Source of the DNA: Leifsonia sp. Root1293
Lineage (GTDB): Bacteria; Actinomycetota; Actinomycetes; Actinomycetales; Microbacteriaceae
Reading direction: 5' to 3'
NCBI RefSeq assembly: GCF_001425325.1
Contig: NZ_LMEH01000001.1
Coordinates: 134,361-198,360, forward strand
DNA: 64,000 bases
In this document: piece after piece, positions 45,483 to 54,794 of the stretch
How the letters are laid out: the number at the start of each line of letters is the position of its first letter
Position numbering within the stretch: the first letter of the stretch is position 1
Notes under the pieces: model-generated
Told to the model about the DNA's origin: nothing
Seen by the model: the letters and a program-made list of their open reading frames with translations, nothing else
Databases searched by the model: none
Program-made: the position numbers and the translations under genes

Positions 45483-46976
45483 GTGTCGACGCTCAGTGAT
45501 CTCGTACTCGCGCAGGGGCGCGGCAGCCAGGCCGATGTGGATTGGCTGCACATGCTCGTGGCCGACGGTCAGCTGATCGCCGACCTCGCCTTCGCCGACC
45601 TGGTCGTCTGGGTGCCGACGGCGGCCGGCAGCTTCGTTGCGGTGGCGCATGCGCGCCCATCGAGCGCCGCGACCCTGTTCTACCGCGACTTCGTCGGGCA
45701 GGAGATCAGGCAGGAGTGGGTCGCCCAGGTCACCGAGGCCTTCGAGACTGCACGCATCGTCGACTCGTCGACCCCGGCCTGGTACGAGGAGACGCCGACG
45801 CGGGTGCGGGCGGTCCCCGTGATGCGTCGGCTCTCTCCGACCGGCTCGAGCATCACCGACGAGCCGATCGCCGTGCTCACCCGGCACACCAACCTCAGCG
45901 AGACGCGCACCCCGAGCCGTCAGGAGCTGACGTTCAACGAGTGCGCCAACGACCTGTCGGCGATGATCGCCTCGGGCGACTTCCCCGATCTGGGCGCTCC
46001 CACGGGTCCGCGCCGGGGTGCGCCCCGCGCCTCCGACGGCCTGATCTGCCTCGATGTCGACGGCACGACGACGTTCGCGAGCCCCAATGCGCTGTCGGCC
46101 TTCAACCGCATGGGCTTCGCCGACGAACTGGAGGGCGAGTCACTCGCCGAGGTCACCACGCGGGTGCTGAGCGGGTCCCTCGTCGCCGACGAGTCGCTTC
46201 CCCTCGTCGTCACCGGCCGAGCGCCGTGGCGGACGGACATCGAGGCCAGGGGAGTCACGGTCTCGCTGCGGGCCATCCCGATCCGCAACAGGGGAGAGCG
46301 CATCGGCGCCATCATCCTGAGCCGCGACGTGACGGAGCTTCGACACCAGGAGCGGGAGCTCATCACGAAGGATGCGACGATCCGCGAGATCCACCATCGG
46401 GTGAAGAACAACCTGCAGACCGTCGCGTCGCTGCTGCGCATCCAGGCGCGACGCACCCACTCCGACGAGGCCCGCGAGGCACTCACGCAGGCCATGCGCC
46501 GGGTGGCGGCCATCGCCGTGGTGCACGACACCCTCTCCGAGGGGCTCGCTCAGAGCGTCGACTTCGATGCCGTGTTCGATCGGGTGCTGCTGCTCATCGC
46601 CGAGGTCGCATCCGCCCACAACACGACGGTGCATCCGAAGTCATCAGGTAGCTTCGGCGTGCTGCCGAGCGAGTACGCCACGCCGTTGGCCCTGGCGCTG
46701 ACGGAGCTCGTGACGAATGCCGTCGAGCACGGGCTGGCAGGACGCGAGGGCGATGTCGAGATCATCGCCTCCCGCACCGACGACACCCTGAGCGTCAAGG
46801 TGCGCGACACCGGATCGGGCCTTCCGGAGGGCAAGGTGGGCTCCGGTCTCGGCACGCAGATCGTGCGCACGCTCATCCAGGGCGAGCTGAGCGGAACGAT
46901 CGACTGGCACACGGTCCTGGGGAGCGGTACCGAGGTCACCATCGACATCCCGCTGCGCTGGCTGACGAAGCCGTAG
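45483..46976 (+). CDS. PdtaS-type sensor histidine kinase
   Basis: 497 residues from GTG 45483. N-terminal GAF-like domain (about 1-150), a PAS domain (about 175-290: DGLICLDVDGTTTFASPNA), then HisKA_2 with the phosphoacceptor in REIHHRVKNNLQTVASLL near 303-320, and an ATPase domain with ELVTNAVEHGL, DTGSGLP and GSGLGTQIV. This is the soluble kinase type that phosphorylates PdtaR, an ANTAR antiterminator, in mycobacteria. No pdtaR is in this window. A bidirectional terminator follows. Confidence 0.9.
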   Translation: MSTLSDLVLAQGRGSQADVDWLHMLVADGQLIADLAFADLVVWVPTAAGSFVAVAHARPSSAATLFYRDFVGQEIRQEWVAQVTEAFETARIVDSSTPAWYEETPTRVRAVPVMRRLSPTGSSITDEPIAVLTRHTNLSETRTPSRQELTFNECANDLSAMIASGDFPDLGAPTGPRRGAPRASDGLICLDVDGTTTFASPNALSAFNRMGFADELEGESLAEVTTRVLSGSLVADESLPLVVTGRAPWRTDIEARGVTVSLRAIPIRNRGERIGAIILSRDVTELRHQERELITKDATIREIHHRVKNNLQTVASLLRIQARRTHSDEAREALTQAMRRVAAIAVVHDTLSEGLAQSVDFDAVFDRVLLLIAEVASAHNTTVHPKSSGSFGVLPSEYATPLALALTELVTNAVEHGLAGREGDVEIIASRTDDTLSVKVRDTGSGLPEGKVGSGLGTQIVRTLIQGELSGTIDWHTVLGSGTEVTIDIPLRWLTKP

Positions 46977-46989
46977 CACCGCAGTCGGA

Positions 46990-47031
46990 CAGCAGAAACG
47001 CGCCCCCGTAAGACGAGGGCGCGTTCTGCTG
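46990..47031. terminator. Bidirectional terminator between pdtaS-like and whiB1-type genes
   Basis: The arm from 46990 to 47005 (CAGCAGAAACGCGCCC) pairs with 47017-47031 with a single bulged A, 15 base pairs around an 11-base loop. The flanking genes are convergent. Confidence 0.75.
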
Positions 47032-47038
47032 TGCTGGT

Positions 47039-47287
47039 CTAGGAGGCGCGACGGGCGCGAGCGGCGCGGCGCTTGAGTGCGCGGCGCTCGTCTTCGCTGA
47101 GGCCACCCCAGACGCCGGAATCCTGACCGGTCTCCAGGGCGTACTGCAGGCAGATCTCGGTGACGTTGCAGCGCGAGCAGACGGTCTTGGCCTTCTCGAT
47201 CTGGTCGACCGCAGGTCCGGTGTTGCCGACCGGGAAGAACAGTTCGGGGTCTGCGGTGAGGCAGGCGGCCTTGTCGCGCCAGTCCAT
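47039..47287 (-). CDS. whiB1: WhiB-family regulator, WhiB1/WblE type
   Basis: 82 residues from ATG 47287, fixed by AAAGGAG nine bases upstream. Cluster cysteines at 9, 37, 40 and 46; GVWGG at 58-62; basic tail RRALKRRAARARR. MDWRDKAACLTADPELFFPVGN is the WhiB1/WblE start, the essential, NO-sensitive member that binds sigma-A region 4. It differs from the other WhiB at 15909 in lacking the long N-terminus and EKGG segment. Its promoter lies in the divergent region next to it. Confidence 0.93.
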   Translation of the reverse strand: MDWRDKAACLTADPELFFPVGNTGPAVDQIEKAKTVCSRCNVTEICLQYALETGQDSGVWGGLSEDERRALKRRAARARRAS

Positions 47288-47352
47288 GGGGGTGCTCCTT
47301 TGTATTGCGGGGGTGCATGGCCGTATGGCCTCAGAATGCAACGGGGGGTGAA

Positions 47353-47416
47353 GGTCAAGTTGCAGGAAGTAAACTCAGGAGTGAACAGCTCACGACCCTG
47401 TGAGCAAAACTTGACC
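47353..47416. promoter_or_regulatory. Divergent promoter region of whiB1 and the 47474 gene
   Basis: TTGACC occurs on both strands facing outward: leftward at 47358-47353 for whiB1 and rightward at 47411-47416 for the 47474 gene; for the latter TAGTAA (47432-47437) or TAAAAG lies at the -10 distance. Between them GCTCAC (47388-47393) and GTGAGC (47400-47405) form a perfect dyad. The region is much richer in A/T than its surroundings. Confidence 0.4.
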
Positions 47417-47473
47417 TCAAATATGGTCGCATAGTAAAAGAATCGGATCAATAGTTTTGAATGGGATAACCCT

Positions 47474-47926
47474 GTGAATGCCCGTCCTGTTCGGGGGCCA
47501 GAAGCTGAGGATTCCCCCCAGATCCCGGTTCGGAATGGCGCGTTGATCGCGGTTCTGCGGGTGCTGCTGTTCGCTGAGGCGGCTCTCGTCATCGGTGTCG
47601 CCGTGTGGTTCCTCGTGGAACTGCTGACGGCGGAGCCGGCATCGTTCACGAGCGCCGTGGCCATCTTCGTCATCGTCGTCATCGCCGCGGTCTTCGTCAC
47701 GGCGATCGCCATCGGTGCTCTCCGCAGCAGGCCGTGGATCCGCGGCGCTGCCGTCACCTGGCAGGTGCTCCAGATCGCCGTGGCCGTCGGATGCTTCCAG
47801 GGCCTCTACGCGCGACCGGATATCGGCTGGGCCCTGCTGCTGCCGTCGCTGGCCGTGATCGTGCTGCTGCTCGTCCCCGGGGTCCGGGTGGCGTTCACGC
47901 ACGAGTCCGAGCGCCCCGCCTACTGA
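47474..47926 (+). CDS. Hypothetical membrane protein, four segments
   Basis: 150 residues from GTG 47474. Four hydrophobic segments (about 23-50, 58-80, 90-108 and 118-136) connected by short loops, including a conserved-looking [22 protein letters not shown]. Such short four-helix proteins are common next to whiB1 in Microbacteriaceae-type genomes; function unknown. No ribosome site is clear. Convergent with the lipoprotein gene, 31 bases apart. Confidence 0.7.
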   Translation: MNARPVRGPEAEDSPQIPVRNGALIAVLRVLLFAEAALVIGVAVWFLVELLTAEPASFTSAVAIFVIVVIAAVFVTAIAIGALRSRPWIRGAAVTWQVLQIAVAVGCFQGLYARPDIGWALLLPSLAVIVLLLVPGVRVAFTHESERPAY

Positions 47927-47957
47927 TCACAGCGCGGCGTGCCCGGGAACGGATGGG

Positions 47958-48383
47958 CTACTTGACCGGCACCTCGATGACGGCATCGAGGACGCGCACG
48001 GTCAGCGGCTTCGTCGTCGTGGTCTTCAGCGGCGTCCAGAACACAGTGGTGTGCGGGACTAAGTCCATGGTGCACGGCTGGTCGGGCAGAGGAGCCACGC
48101 TGACCTCCACCTCGTTCCCCTCGTCCGCCGTCTTCAGCACCGAGATCTCGGTGCCGACGTACGGACAGGTGGAGCTGCCCCACAGGATCACGGCGAGTTC
48201 TCCACCGTCGTTCAGGTAGAAGGCCTGGGGAGCGCCGTCAGTGTCCTCCGGGATCTTCTCGGACGTGGTGATGTCGTCGGGGACGCCCGAGAAGTTCTCC
48301 ACCGGGCTCCCGCTGGGCGTACACCCCGTCAGGAGGACGAGCAGGAGTGCGGCGCCGGCGGTGGCGATGGCGTGTCGTTTCAT
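47958..48383 (-). CDS. Hypothetical lipoprotein
   Basis: 141 residues from ATG 48383: MKRHAIATAG, a hydrophobic stretch and lipobox LLTGC with Cys 21. The mature part has two cysteines (STCPYVG and QPCTMDL) that may form a disulfide, and beta strands up to VRVLDAVIEVPVK. No family recognised. It follows the bcp gene on the same strand by 133 bp, so co-transcription is possible. Confidence 0.7.
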   Translation of the reverse strand: MKRHAIATAGAALLLVLLTGCTPSGSPVENFSGVPDDITTSEKIPEDTDGAPQAFYLNDGGELAVILWGSSTCPYVGTEISVLKTADEGNEVEVSVAPLPDQPCTMDLVPHTTVFWTPLKTTTTKPLTVRVLDAVIEVPVK

Positions 48384-48516
48384 CTCAGGTGTCTCCCATG
48401 TCACGCAGGCGATCGAGCGTTCCGGTCGAGGCCGGCGCCTCACTGCGCCCGGCTGGTCCCCAGCGTAGCGAGAAGATCGGTCTCCACATCGGGAAATTCG
48501 TCGCGCCCCGCCGAGA

Positions 48517-48993
48517 TCAGTCGATGCCGAGCTTGCGGCGCAGCATCGAGATGTGCCCGGTCGCCTTGACGTTGTAGAGGGCGTGGCTGATGACGCCGGC
48601 CTCGTCGATCACGAAGGTCGAGCGCAGCGTCCCCGTCACGATGCGACCGTAGGAGTTCTTCTCGCCCCACGTGCCGTAGGCGCGGTGCACGGCGAGGTCC
48701 TCGTCGGAGAGGAGGGGGAAGGGGATCGAGTCCTCCTCCTGGAACCGCTTCAGCTTCTCGACGGCGTCCTTGGAGATGCCGAGCACCTGATACCCGGCTC
48801 CGGCCAGCGATGCGAGATTGTCGCGGAAGTCGCACGCCTGCGTGGTGCATCCGGGAGTCATCGCCTCGGGGTAGAAGTACACGATGACCCGACGTCCCGC
48901 GTAGTCGGCGAGCGAGACGGGCGAGCCGTCCTGGTCGAGGAGGGTGAAGGCGGGGGCTGTGTCGCCGGTCTGCAGGCGGAACGGTTCGGTCAT
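48517..48993 (-). CDS. bcp: Thiol peroxidase, Bcp/PrxQ type
   Basis: 158 residues from ATG 48993, which has GGAGGA immediately upstream. Peroxidatic Cys 49 in EAMTPGCTTQAC with resolving Cys 54 five residues on, the alpha-type Bcp/PrxQ arrangement. Reduces hydrogen peroxide and organic hydroperoxides, recycled by thioredoxin or a related thiol carrier. LGISKDAVEKLKRFQEEDSI and YGRIVTGTLRSTFVID are family signatures. Lies 30 bases after rsgA on the same strand. Confidence 0.94.
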   Translation of the reverse strand: MTEPFRLQTGDTAPAFTLLDQDGSPVSLADYAGRRVIVYFYPEAMTPGCTTQACDFRDNLASLAGAGYQVLGISKDAVEKLKRFQEEDSIPFPLLSDEDLAVHRAYGTWGEKNSYGRIVTGTLRSTFVIDEAGVISHALYNVKATGHISMLRRKLGID

Positions 48994-49023
48994 TCCTCCA
49001 TCCTCGCGCACCGGAGCGACGGG

Positions 49024-50076
49024 CTAGAACGTCGGTCGCTCGGAGAACGTCGTCAGCAGCCGCTGGAGGGAGTCGAGGCGAGCGACGCCCTGTTCGCCCA
49101 GCTCTCCTGCGGCCACCGCCTCGTTGATGGCGCAGTCCGGAGCATCGGGGAGGTGCGTGCAGCCACGCGGACAGCGCTGCGCGATGGCATCGAGGTCGGT
49201 GAACGACTTGAGGATGTTCGCCGTGTCGACATGGCCGAGTCCGAACGAGCGCACTCCGGGGGTGTCGATGGCCCAGCCGCGGCCGGCCGGCACATCGATG
49301 CGCAGCGACACCGTCGACGACGAGGTGTGCCGACCGCGACCTGTGACGGTGTTGACGACGCCTGTCGCCCGGTTCGCGTCGGGGACCAGGGCGTTGACGA
49401 GAGTGGACTTTCCGACGCCGGAGTGGCCGACGAACACGGTCTCGTGGCCGATGAGGTCTGCCGTGATGAGGTCGAGCGGGATGTCGTCGCTGCGGCTCGT
49501 GAAGACCGTGAGGCCGAGGCCGGCGAAGTTCGCGAGGAACTCGGTCGGGTCGGCGAGGTCGGTCTTCGTGACGACGAGCATCGGGCGGATGCCGGCGTCG
49601 TACGCGGCGACGAGGTAGCGGTCGACGAGGCGCACTCGCGGCTCGGGATTGGCGGCCGCGACCACGATGAGCATCTGATCGGCGTTGGCGACGACGACGC
49701 GCTCGATGGCATCGGTGTCGTCGGCGCTGCGCCGCAGCAGCGTCGTGCGCGGCTGGATGCGCACGATGCGGGCGAGGGTGCCCTCGTCACCGGTCGAGTC
49801 CCCGACGATGTCCACGCGATCACCGTTGACGACGGGTTGCTTGCGGAGCTCCCGCGCACGGGCGGCCGTGACCACGTGCTCGGTCTCGAGGTTCTCGTCG
49901 ACGAGTACGGTGTAGCGCCCGCGGTCGACTCCGAGCACCCGGGCTGTGATGGCCTGCGCGTAGGCGGGCCTGGTCTTCGTGCGCGGTCGGTTGGCCTTCG
50001 GATTCGGGCGCACGCGGATGTCGGCCTCGTCGAACTCCGGCTCGTCCTCGTCGTCGTCGGTCTCCCACCAACTCAT
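49024..50076 (-). CDS. rsgA: Ribosome-assembly GTPase RsgA
   Basis: 350 residues. OB-fold N-terminus, a circularly permuted GTPase ([17 protein letters not shown] with the switch, VVTKTDL for G4, [14 protein letters not shown] for the P-loop, [10 protein letters not shown] for G3) and a C-terminal zinc site C-x4-CTH-x5-C ([14 protein letters not shown]). Helps late maturation of the 30S subunit. Its start overlaps the aroA stop by four bases. Confidence 0.95.
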   Translation of the reverse strand: MSWWETDDDEDEPEFDEADIRVRPNPKANRPRTKTRPAYAQAITARVLGVDRGRYTVLVDENLETEHVVTAARARELRKQPVVNGDRVDIVGDSTGDEGTLARIVRIQPRTTLLRRSADDTDAIERVVVANADQMLIVVAAANPEPRVRLVDRYLVAAYDAGIRPMLVVTKTDLADPTEFLANFAGLGLTVFTSRSDDIPLDLITADLIGHETVFVGHSGVGKSTLVNALVPDANRATGVVNTVTGRGRHTSSSTVSLRIDVPAGRGWAIDTPGVRSFGLGHVDTANILKSFTDLDAIAQRCPRGCTHLPDAPDCAINEAVAAGELGEQGVARLDSLQRLLTTFSERPTF

Positions 50077-51494
50077 GCCAGGGGATCCGTCCCGGGTTCG
50101 GGGAGGTCGACGCTGGTGTCCGAAGTGGCCATTGCCGCTGCATCCGTGCCGAGCATGGCGTGCCAGAGCTGGGGGAACTGGGGGAGCGTCTTCGCCGTCG
50201 TCGCGATGTCGTGGATCTCCACGCCGGGCACGGCGAGGCCGATGATGGCTCCCGTCGTCGCTATGCGGTGGTCGGCGTAGCTCTTCCAGACGCCGCCGTG
50301 AAGTGGTGCCGGCTCGATGCGCAGCCCGTCCTCCAGCTCGGTCACCCGTCCCCCCAAGCCGTTGATCTCGGCGGCGAGGGCGGCGAGTCTGTCGGTCTCG
50401 TGGTGACGGATGTGGCCGATGCCCGTGAACTCGCTCGGCCCGTCGGCGAGGGCTGCCAGGGCGACCAGGTTCGGAACCAGCTCGCCGCCGGTCGACAGGT
50501 CGAGGGTGACTCCGCGGATGCCGTCTCCTCCGGTGACGGTGACGCTGTCACCGGTGCGCTCGACCGTCGCTCCGAACAGGGGGAGCAGGTCGAGCAGGTC
50601 GTTGCCGACCTGCGTCGTCTCAGCGGGCCAGCCCGGGATGGTGATGCTGCCGCCCGTCACGAGGGCAGCGGCGAGGAAGGGCGCCGCATTGGAGAGGTCG
50701 GGCTCGATGGCGACATCGGCCCCCGCCACGGCACCCGGCGCGACGATCCAGTGGCCGAGCTCCGGTTGCTGCACGACGACGCCGCGCTGCGCGAGCGTGG
50801 CGATCGTCATCTCGATGTGCGGCTGGCTGGGAAGGCGTTCGCCGTCATGACGCAGATCGAGGCCGTCGTCGAATCGGGCGGCCGCCAGGAGCAGGCCCGA
50901 GACGAACTGACTGGTGAGCGTCGCATCGATCGTGATCGCGCCGCCGGCGACATGGCCGCTGCCGTGCACGGTGAACGGAAGCGCGGCGCGGGAGTCGTCG
51001 TTGATGTCGACGCCGAGCTCGCGGAGAGACGAGATGGTGGTGGCCATCGGCCGACGACGTGCACCCTCGTCACCGTCGAAGGTCGTCGGGCCGAGGGCCA
51101 GGCCGGCGACGGGCGGGAGGAAACGCATGACGGTTCCTGCGAGCCCGCAGTCGATGGTGGTGGAGCCGGTGAGCTCGTCAGCCGGCGTGATGACGAGGTC
51201 GGGGCCGAAGTCGCCGCCACCGGGCGTCTCCTCGACGCCGACGCCGAGGGAGCGGAGGGCCTCGATCATCAGGGCCGTGTCGCGGGAGTGCAGGGGCGCT
51301 CGCAGGCGGGAGGGGGACTCCGCCAGTGCCGACAGGACGAGTTCGCGGTTGGTCAGCGACTTCGACCCGGGAAGGGCGACCACGGAGTGCACGCCGGCGG
51401 TCGCCACGGGGGCGGCCCAGAGCACGTCGGGGTCGTCTGGGCTTTCATCGCCGTAGGGATTGAAGTCCGGTGCGGAATATCGCGAGATGAGCAT
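50073..51494 (-). CDS. aroA: 3-phosphoshikimate 1-carboxyvinyltransferase (EPSP synthase)
   Basis: 473 residues. Shikimate pathway step joining phosphoenolpyruvate and shikimate-3-phosphate. [17 protein letters not shown] near 42-58 binds phosphate, with Arg in [13 protein letters not shown] and the [11 protein letters not shown] loop near 118-128; the C-terminal [14 protein letters not shown] carries the conserved Asp-His-Arg. Longer by about 30 residues at the N-terminus than E. coli AroA. Divergent from the sigma-factor gene across 141 bp. Confidence 0.96.
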   Translation of the reverse strand: MLISRYSAPDFNPYGDESPDDPDVLWAAPVATAGVHSVVALPGSKSLTNRELVLSALAESPSRLRAPLHSRDTALMIEALRSLGVGVEETPGGGDFGPDLVITPADELTGSTTIDCGLAGTVMRFLPPVAGLALGPTTFDGDEGARRRPMATTISSLRELGVDINDDSRAALPFTVHGSGHVAGGAITIDATLTSQFVSGLLLAAARFDDGLDLRHDGERLPSQPHIEMTIATLAQRGVVVQQPELGHWIVAPGAVAGADVAIEPDLSNAAPFLAAALVTGGSITIPGWPAETTQVGNDLLDLLPLFGATVERTGDSVTVTGGDGIRGVTLDLSTGGELVPNLVALAALADGPSEFTGIGHIRHHETDRLAALAAEINGLGGRVTELEDGLRIEPAPLHGGVWKSYADHRIATTGAIIGLAVPGVEIHDIATTAKTLPQFPQLWHAMLGTDAAAMATSDTSVDLPEPGTDPLA

Positions 51495-51635
51495 CGGTTA
51501 TCACGATAGTCGGTGAAGAAAAGACGGATGGAGGCATCAGTGAGTGTGACAGGCGTGCTCGAGCGCGATTCGGCAGTGGCCGTATCGGTCTCCCCGTCGA
51601 CCCTCACCGAGCGTCAGCATCTAGGATGGCCGGTG

Positions 51636-52250
51636 ATGAATCCGGAACCAGTCGAGGAATCCGAGCCCGCCCTCGGAACACTGTTCGAGCAGCAGGCCCT
51701 GCCGTTCATGGACCAGCTGTACGCAGCGGCCATGCGCATGACCAAGAACCCGGCCGACGCCGCGGATCTTGTCCAGGAGACCTTCGTGAAGGCGTTCGCA
51801 GCCTTCAAGCAGTTCGAACAGGGCACCAATCTGAAGGCATGGCTCTACAGGATCCTGACCAACACCTTCATCAACACCTACCGCAAGAAGCAGCGTGAGC
51901 CCTACCAGGGCACGATCGACGAGCTCGAGGACTGGCAGCTGGGCGGTGCCGTCTCGACGACGGCCATGTCGAGCCGGTCGGCCGAGGCCGAGGCGATCGA
52001 CCATCTTCCGGACAGTGCGGTGAAGGATGCCCTCCAGGCCATTCCCGAGGACTTCAGGCTGGCGGTGTACCTCGCAGACGTCGAGGGCTTCGCGTACCAG
52101 GAGATCGCCGACATCATGAAAACCCCGATCGGCACAGTGATGAGCCGCCTGCACCGTGGCAGGCGAATGCTTCGCGAGTCGCTTGCCGAATACGCGGCGG
52201 AGCAGGGCATCGGCACGACGCCCCCCGCCCAGACCAGGAGCAGCAGATGA
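51636..52250 (+). CDS. sigH: ECF sigma factor of the thiol-stress type (SigH/SigR)
   Basis: 204 residues from ATG 51636 (GTG 51633 adjacent). Sigma region 2 with [23 protein letters not shown] near 28 and [20 protein letters not shown] near 63; region 4 with [32 protein letters not shown] near 150-180. Paired with an RsrA-type anti-sigma factor by a four-base overlap, it controls the disulfide-stress regulon (thioredoxin, mycothiol enzymes). The frame stays open 41 codons upstream (to 51513, with ATG at 51528), which may give a longer isoform like the S. coelicolor sigma-R prime form. Confidence 0.93.
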   Translation: MNPEPVEESEPALGTLFEQQALPFMDQLYAAAMRMTKNPADAADLVQETFVKAFAAFKQFEQGTNLKAWLYRILTNTFINTYRKKQREPYQGTIDELEDWQLGGAVSTTAMSSRSAEAEAIDHLPDSAVKDALQAIPEDFRLAVYLADVEGFAYQEIADIMKTPIGTVMSRLHRGRRMLRESLAEYAAEQGIGTTPPAQTRSSR

Positions 52251-52489
52251 CCGACTGTGGATGCGACAAGGCCAAGGCCGAACTCGAGGAGTACCTGCAC
52301 AACGAGTTGTGCAGCGCTGACGCGCAGGACATCAGGGACCACCTGGCGAACTGCCCGGACTGCACGTCCGAGCACCACGTGGGCCGGGTGCTGACCGAGG
52401 CCGTCCAGCGCGCGTGCAAGGAGACGGCTCCCGAGGAACTGCGTGCGCAGGTGCTCGAGAGCCTGCGCTCGCTGCAGTCGACGCACTAG
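52247..52489 (+). CDS. rsrA: Redox-sensing zinc anti-sigma factor, RsrA type
   Basis: 80 residues. HLANCPDC gives the H-x3-C-x2-C zinc motif (His 32, Cys 36, Cys 39), with additional Cys 4, 6 and 22; one of the N-terminal cysteines should be the fourth ligand, as Cys 11 is in Streptomyces RsrA. Disulfide formation releases zinc and the sigma factor. Overlaps the sigma gene by four bases. An extra N-terminal cysteine pair (CGC) is unusual. Confidence 0.92.
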   Translation: MTDCGCDKAKAELEEYLHNELCSADAQDIRDHLANCPDCTSEHHVGRVLTEAVQRACKETAPEELRAQVLESLRSLQSTH

Positions 52490-52550
52490 TCCTCTCCGTC
52501 CCGCCGTCGGACACCGACCACTGAGGGAAAACTCGTTTCGTCACAGAGAA

Positions 52551-52567
52551 GCTAACTCGGTTAGCAT
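52551..52567 (+). promoter_or_regulatory. Leaderless MMPL promoter with overlapping operator
   Basis: GCTAAC-TCG-GTTAGC (52551-52565) is a perfect dyad covering most of the -10 TAGCAT (52562-52567); a weak -35 TCGTCA lies at 52538-52543. The -10 ends six bases before the GTG start at 52574, so transcription should begin at the start codon. A dyad on the -10 is typical of a repressor, often TetR or MarR, for transport genes; none is adjacent. Confidence 0.5.
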
Positions 52568-52573
52568 TGCCTC

Positions 52574-54784
52574 GTGAGTCCTTCGAAGAAAACCGCGTCA
52601 GCGTCGCCCTCCCGAGTTCCGGTGTGGTTGAGGGCGACCCTCCCCGCCGTGCTGATCCTGATCTGGTTCGGCCTGTTCGGGGCCGGTGGCGCATCGTTCG
52701 GCTCACTCAGCACCGTCGTGGAGAACGACCAGTCCCAGTTCCTCCCGGCCGACTCCGAGGCCACGCAGGTGCAGGAGCTCCAGGAGGGCTTCCGCGACGC
52801 CGACGTCATCCCGGCGATCGTCGTCTACCAGCGCGACGGCGGGTTGACGGATGCCGACGACTCGGCGATCGACGCCGACGCGGCGGCCTTCCAGGACATC
52901 GACGGCGTCATCGCCGACGGCGTCTCACCGGCCGTGGTCTCCGAGGACGGCGAGGCTGCCGAACTCTTCGTGCAGATCGATGCGAGCGCCGAGACCAAGG
53001 ACGTCGTCGGAGAGATGCGCGACCGCATCGCCGACACCGCCGTCGACGGGCTCACGGCATCCGTCACCGGACCGGCCGGATTCACCACCGACCTGGCAGG
53101 AGCCTTCTCCGGCATCGACGGGATCCTGCTCGGCGTCGCCCTGCTGGCCGTCTTCATCATCCTGATCATCGTGTACCGCTCGCCGCTGCTTCCGGTGATC
53201 GTGCTCGGCACCAGCCTCTCCTCGCTCTGCGCGGCGGTGCTCGCTGTCGTCTCGCTGGCCAAGGCCGACATCCTGCTGCTGAACGGCCAGACGCAGGGCA
53301 TCCTGTTCATCCTCGTGATCGGCGCGGCCACCGACTACTCGCTGCTCTACATCTCGCGCTACCGCGAGGCGCTGCACATGCACGAGCGCAAGTGGGATGC
53401 CACCATCGCAGCGCTCAAGGGCGCATGGGAGCCGATCCTGGCGTCGGGCGGCACCGTGATCGCCGGTCTGCTCATGCTGCTCTTCAGCGAGTTGAACTCC
53501 AACAAGATCCTCGGGCCCGTCGCCGCCATCGGAATCGTGTTCGCCGTGCTCGGATCGTTGACCCTCCTGCCGGCGTTGCTCCTCTGGGCCGGCCGCGTCG
53601 CCTTCTGGCCGGTTCGCCCGAAGGTGGCCGCCCACACGGCGGCCGATGACGAGATCGCGAAGAAGGGCGTCTGGCCGTGGGTCGCACGCCTCGTCGCCCG
53701 GCGCCCGCGTCTGATCTGGATCGTCTCGACCCTCATCCTGATCGTGCTCTCGCTCGGCGTGACCCAGTTGAAGGCCGACGGCGTTCCCACCAGTGAGTTC
53801 GTGCTCGGTGAGTCGCAGGCTCGCGACGGACAGGCCGTCCTCGGCGAGCACTTCCCGGGTGGATCGGGAACCCCGGCCGTGATCATCGCACCCGAGGACT
53901 CGCTCCAGGAGGTCGCCGACATCGCCCTCGGTACCGACGGAGTCTCCGACGTGACGGTGATCTCGGAGGACTCGCCGAGCGGGTCGCTCCCCGTGACAGC
54001 GGACGGCATCCAGCCCCTGGGCCCTCCGGGCACCCCCGCGGGAGAACCCACCGTCGTCGACGGGAACGTGCAGCTGAACGCCACGCTCGACTACGCCAGC
54101 GACTCGGACGATGCCGAGGCCGTCGTCGCCGACCTGCGCGACCAGCTCGCCGACGTCGGCACCGACGCGGATCCCGTGCTCGTCGGCGGCGCCACCGCTG
54201 TGGCGCTCGACACCAAGAACGCGGCCATCAACGACCGCAACCTCATCATCCCGCTCGTGCTCGGCGTCATCCTGCTGATCCTGATGCTGCTGCTTCGCTC
54301 CATCGTCGCTCCGCTGCTCCTCATCGGCACGGTCGTGCTCTCGTTCGGTGCGGCCCTCGGTGTCTCTGCGGTGGTGTTCAACACCGTGTTCGGCTTCGCC
54401 GGGGCCGATCCGACGGTTCCTCTGTTCGGCTTCGTCTTCCTGGTGGCCCTGGGCGTCGACTACAACATCTTCCTCATGACACGGGTGCGCGAGGAGTCGA
54501 TGCTGCACGGCGCTCGCGAGGGTGTCCTGCGCGGCCTCGTCGTGACCGGCGGCGTGATCACCTCGGCCGGACTGGTGCTGGCCGCCACCTTCGCCGCACT
54601 CGGCGTCGTGCCCATCCTGTTCCTGGTGCAGTTGTCGTTCATCGTGGCGTTCGGCGTGCTGCTCGACACCTTCCTCGTGCGGTCGCTGCTGGTGCCGGCA
54701 CTGTCCTACGACATCGGTCGGGCGGTGTGGTGGCCGTCGAAGCTCTCGCGCGCCGAGCAGCCGGACACAGTCGCGCGGCGATAG
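52574..54784 (+). CDS. MMPL/RND-type transporter
   Basis: 736 residues, two repeats each with one N-terminal helix, an extracytoplasmic domain and five further helices. The energy-coupling motifs are GAATDYSLLYISRYREAL near 255 and LGVDYNIFLMTRVREESM near 625, with the Asp-Tyr pairs of MMPL proteins. Start GTG 52574. Family members export lipids or act in multidrug efflux; the cargo is unknown. Ten bases before the Pr6Pr gene, so possibly co-transcribed. The dyad over its promoter suggests induction by a ligand. Confidence 0.9.
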   Translation: MSPSKKTASASPSRVPVWLRATLPAVLILIWFGLFGAGGASFGSLSTVVENDQSQFLPADSEATQVQELQEGFRDADVIPAIVVYQRDGGLTDADDSAIDADAAAFQDIDGVIADGVSPAVVSEDGEAAELFVQIDASAETKDVVGEMRDRIADTAVDGLTASVTGPAGFTTDLAGAFSGIDGILLGVALLAVFIILIIVYRSPLLPVIVLGTSLSSLCAAVLAVVSLAKADILLLNGQTQGILFILVIGAATDYSLLYISRYREALHMHERKWDATIAALKGAWEPILASGGTVIAGLLMLLFSELNSNKILGPVAAIGIVFAVLGSLTLLPALLLWAGRVAFWPVRPKVAAHTAADDEIAKKGVWPWVARLVARRPRLIWIVSTLILIVLSLGVTQLKADGVPTSEFVLGESQARDGQAVLGEHFPGGSGTPAVIIAPEDSLQEVADIALGTDGVSDVTVISEDSPSGSLPVTADGIQPLGPPGTPAGEPTVVDGNVQLNATLDYASDSDDAEAVVADLRDQLADVGTDADPVLVGGATAVALDTKNAAINDRNLIIPLVLGVILLILMLLLRSIVAPLLLIGTVVLSFGAALGVSAVVFNTVFGFAGADPTVPLFGFVFLVALGVDYNIFLMTRVREESMLHGAREGVLRGLVVTGGVITSAGLVLAATFAALGVVPILFLVQLSFIVAFGVLLDTFLVRSLLVPALSYDIGRAVWWPSKLSRAEQPDTVARR

Positions 54785-54794
54785 ATTCGCTCCC

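Noticed and set aside
47381-47405. CRP-like site upstream of whiB1 (GTGA/TCAC)
   Set aside because: GTGAACAGCTCAC has five bases between half-sites rather than six, and the longer dyad GCTCAC/GTGAGC has reversed half-sites; not convincing.
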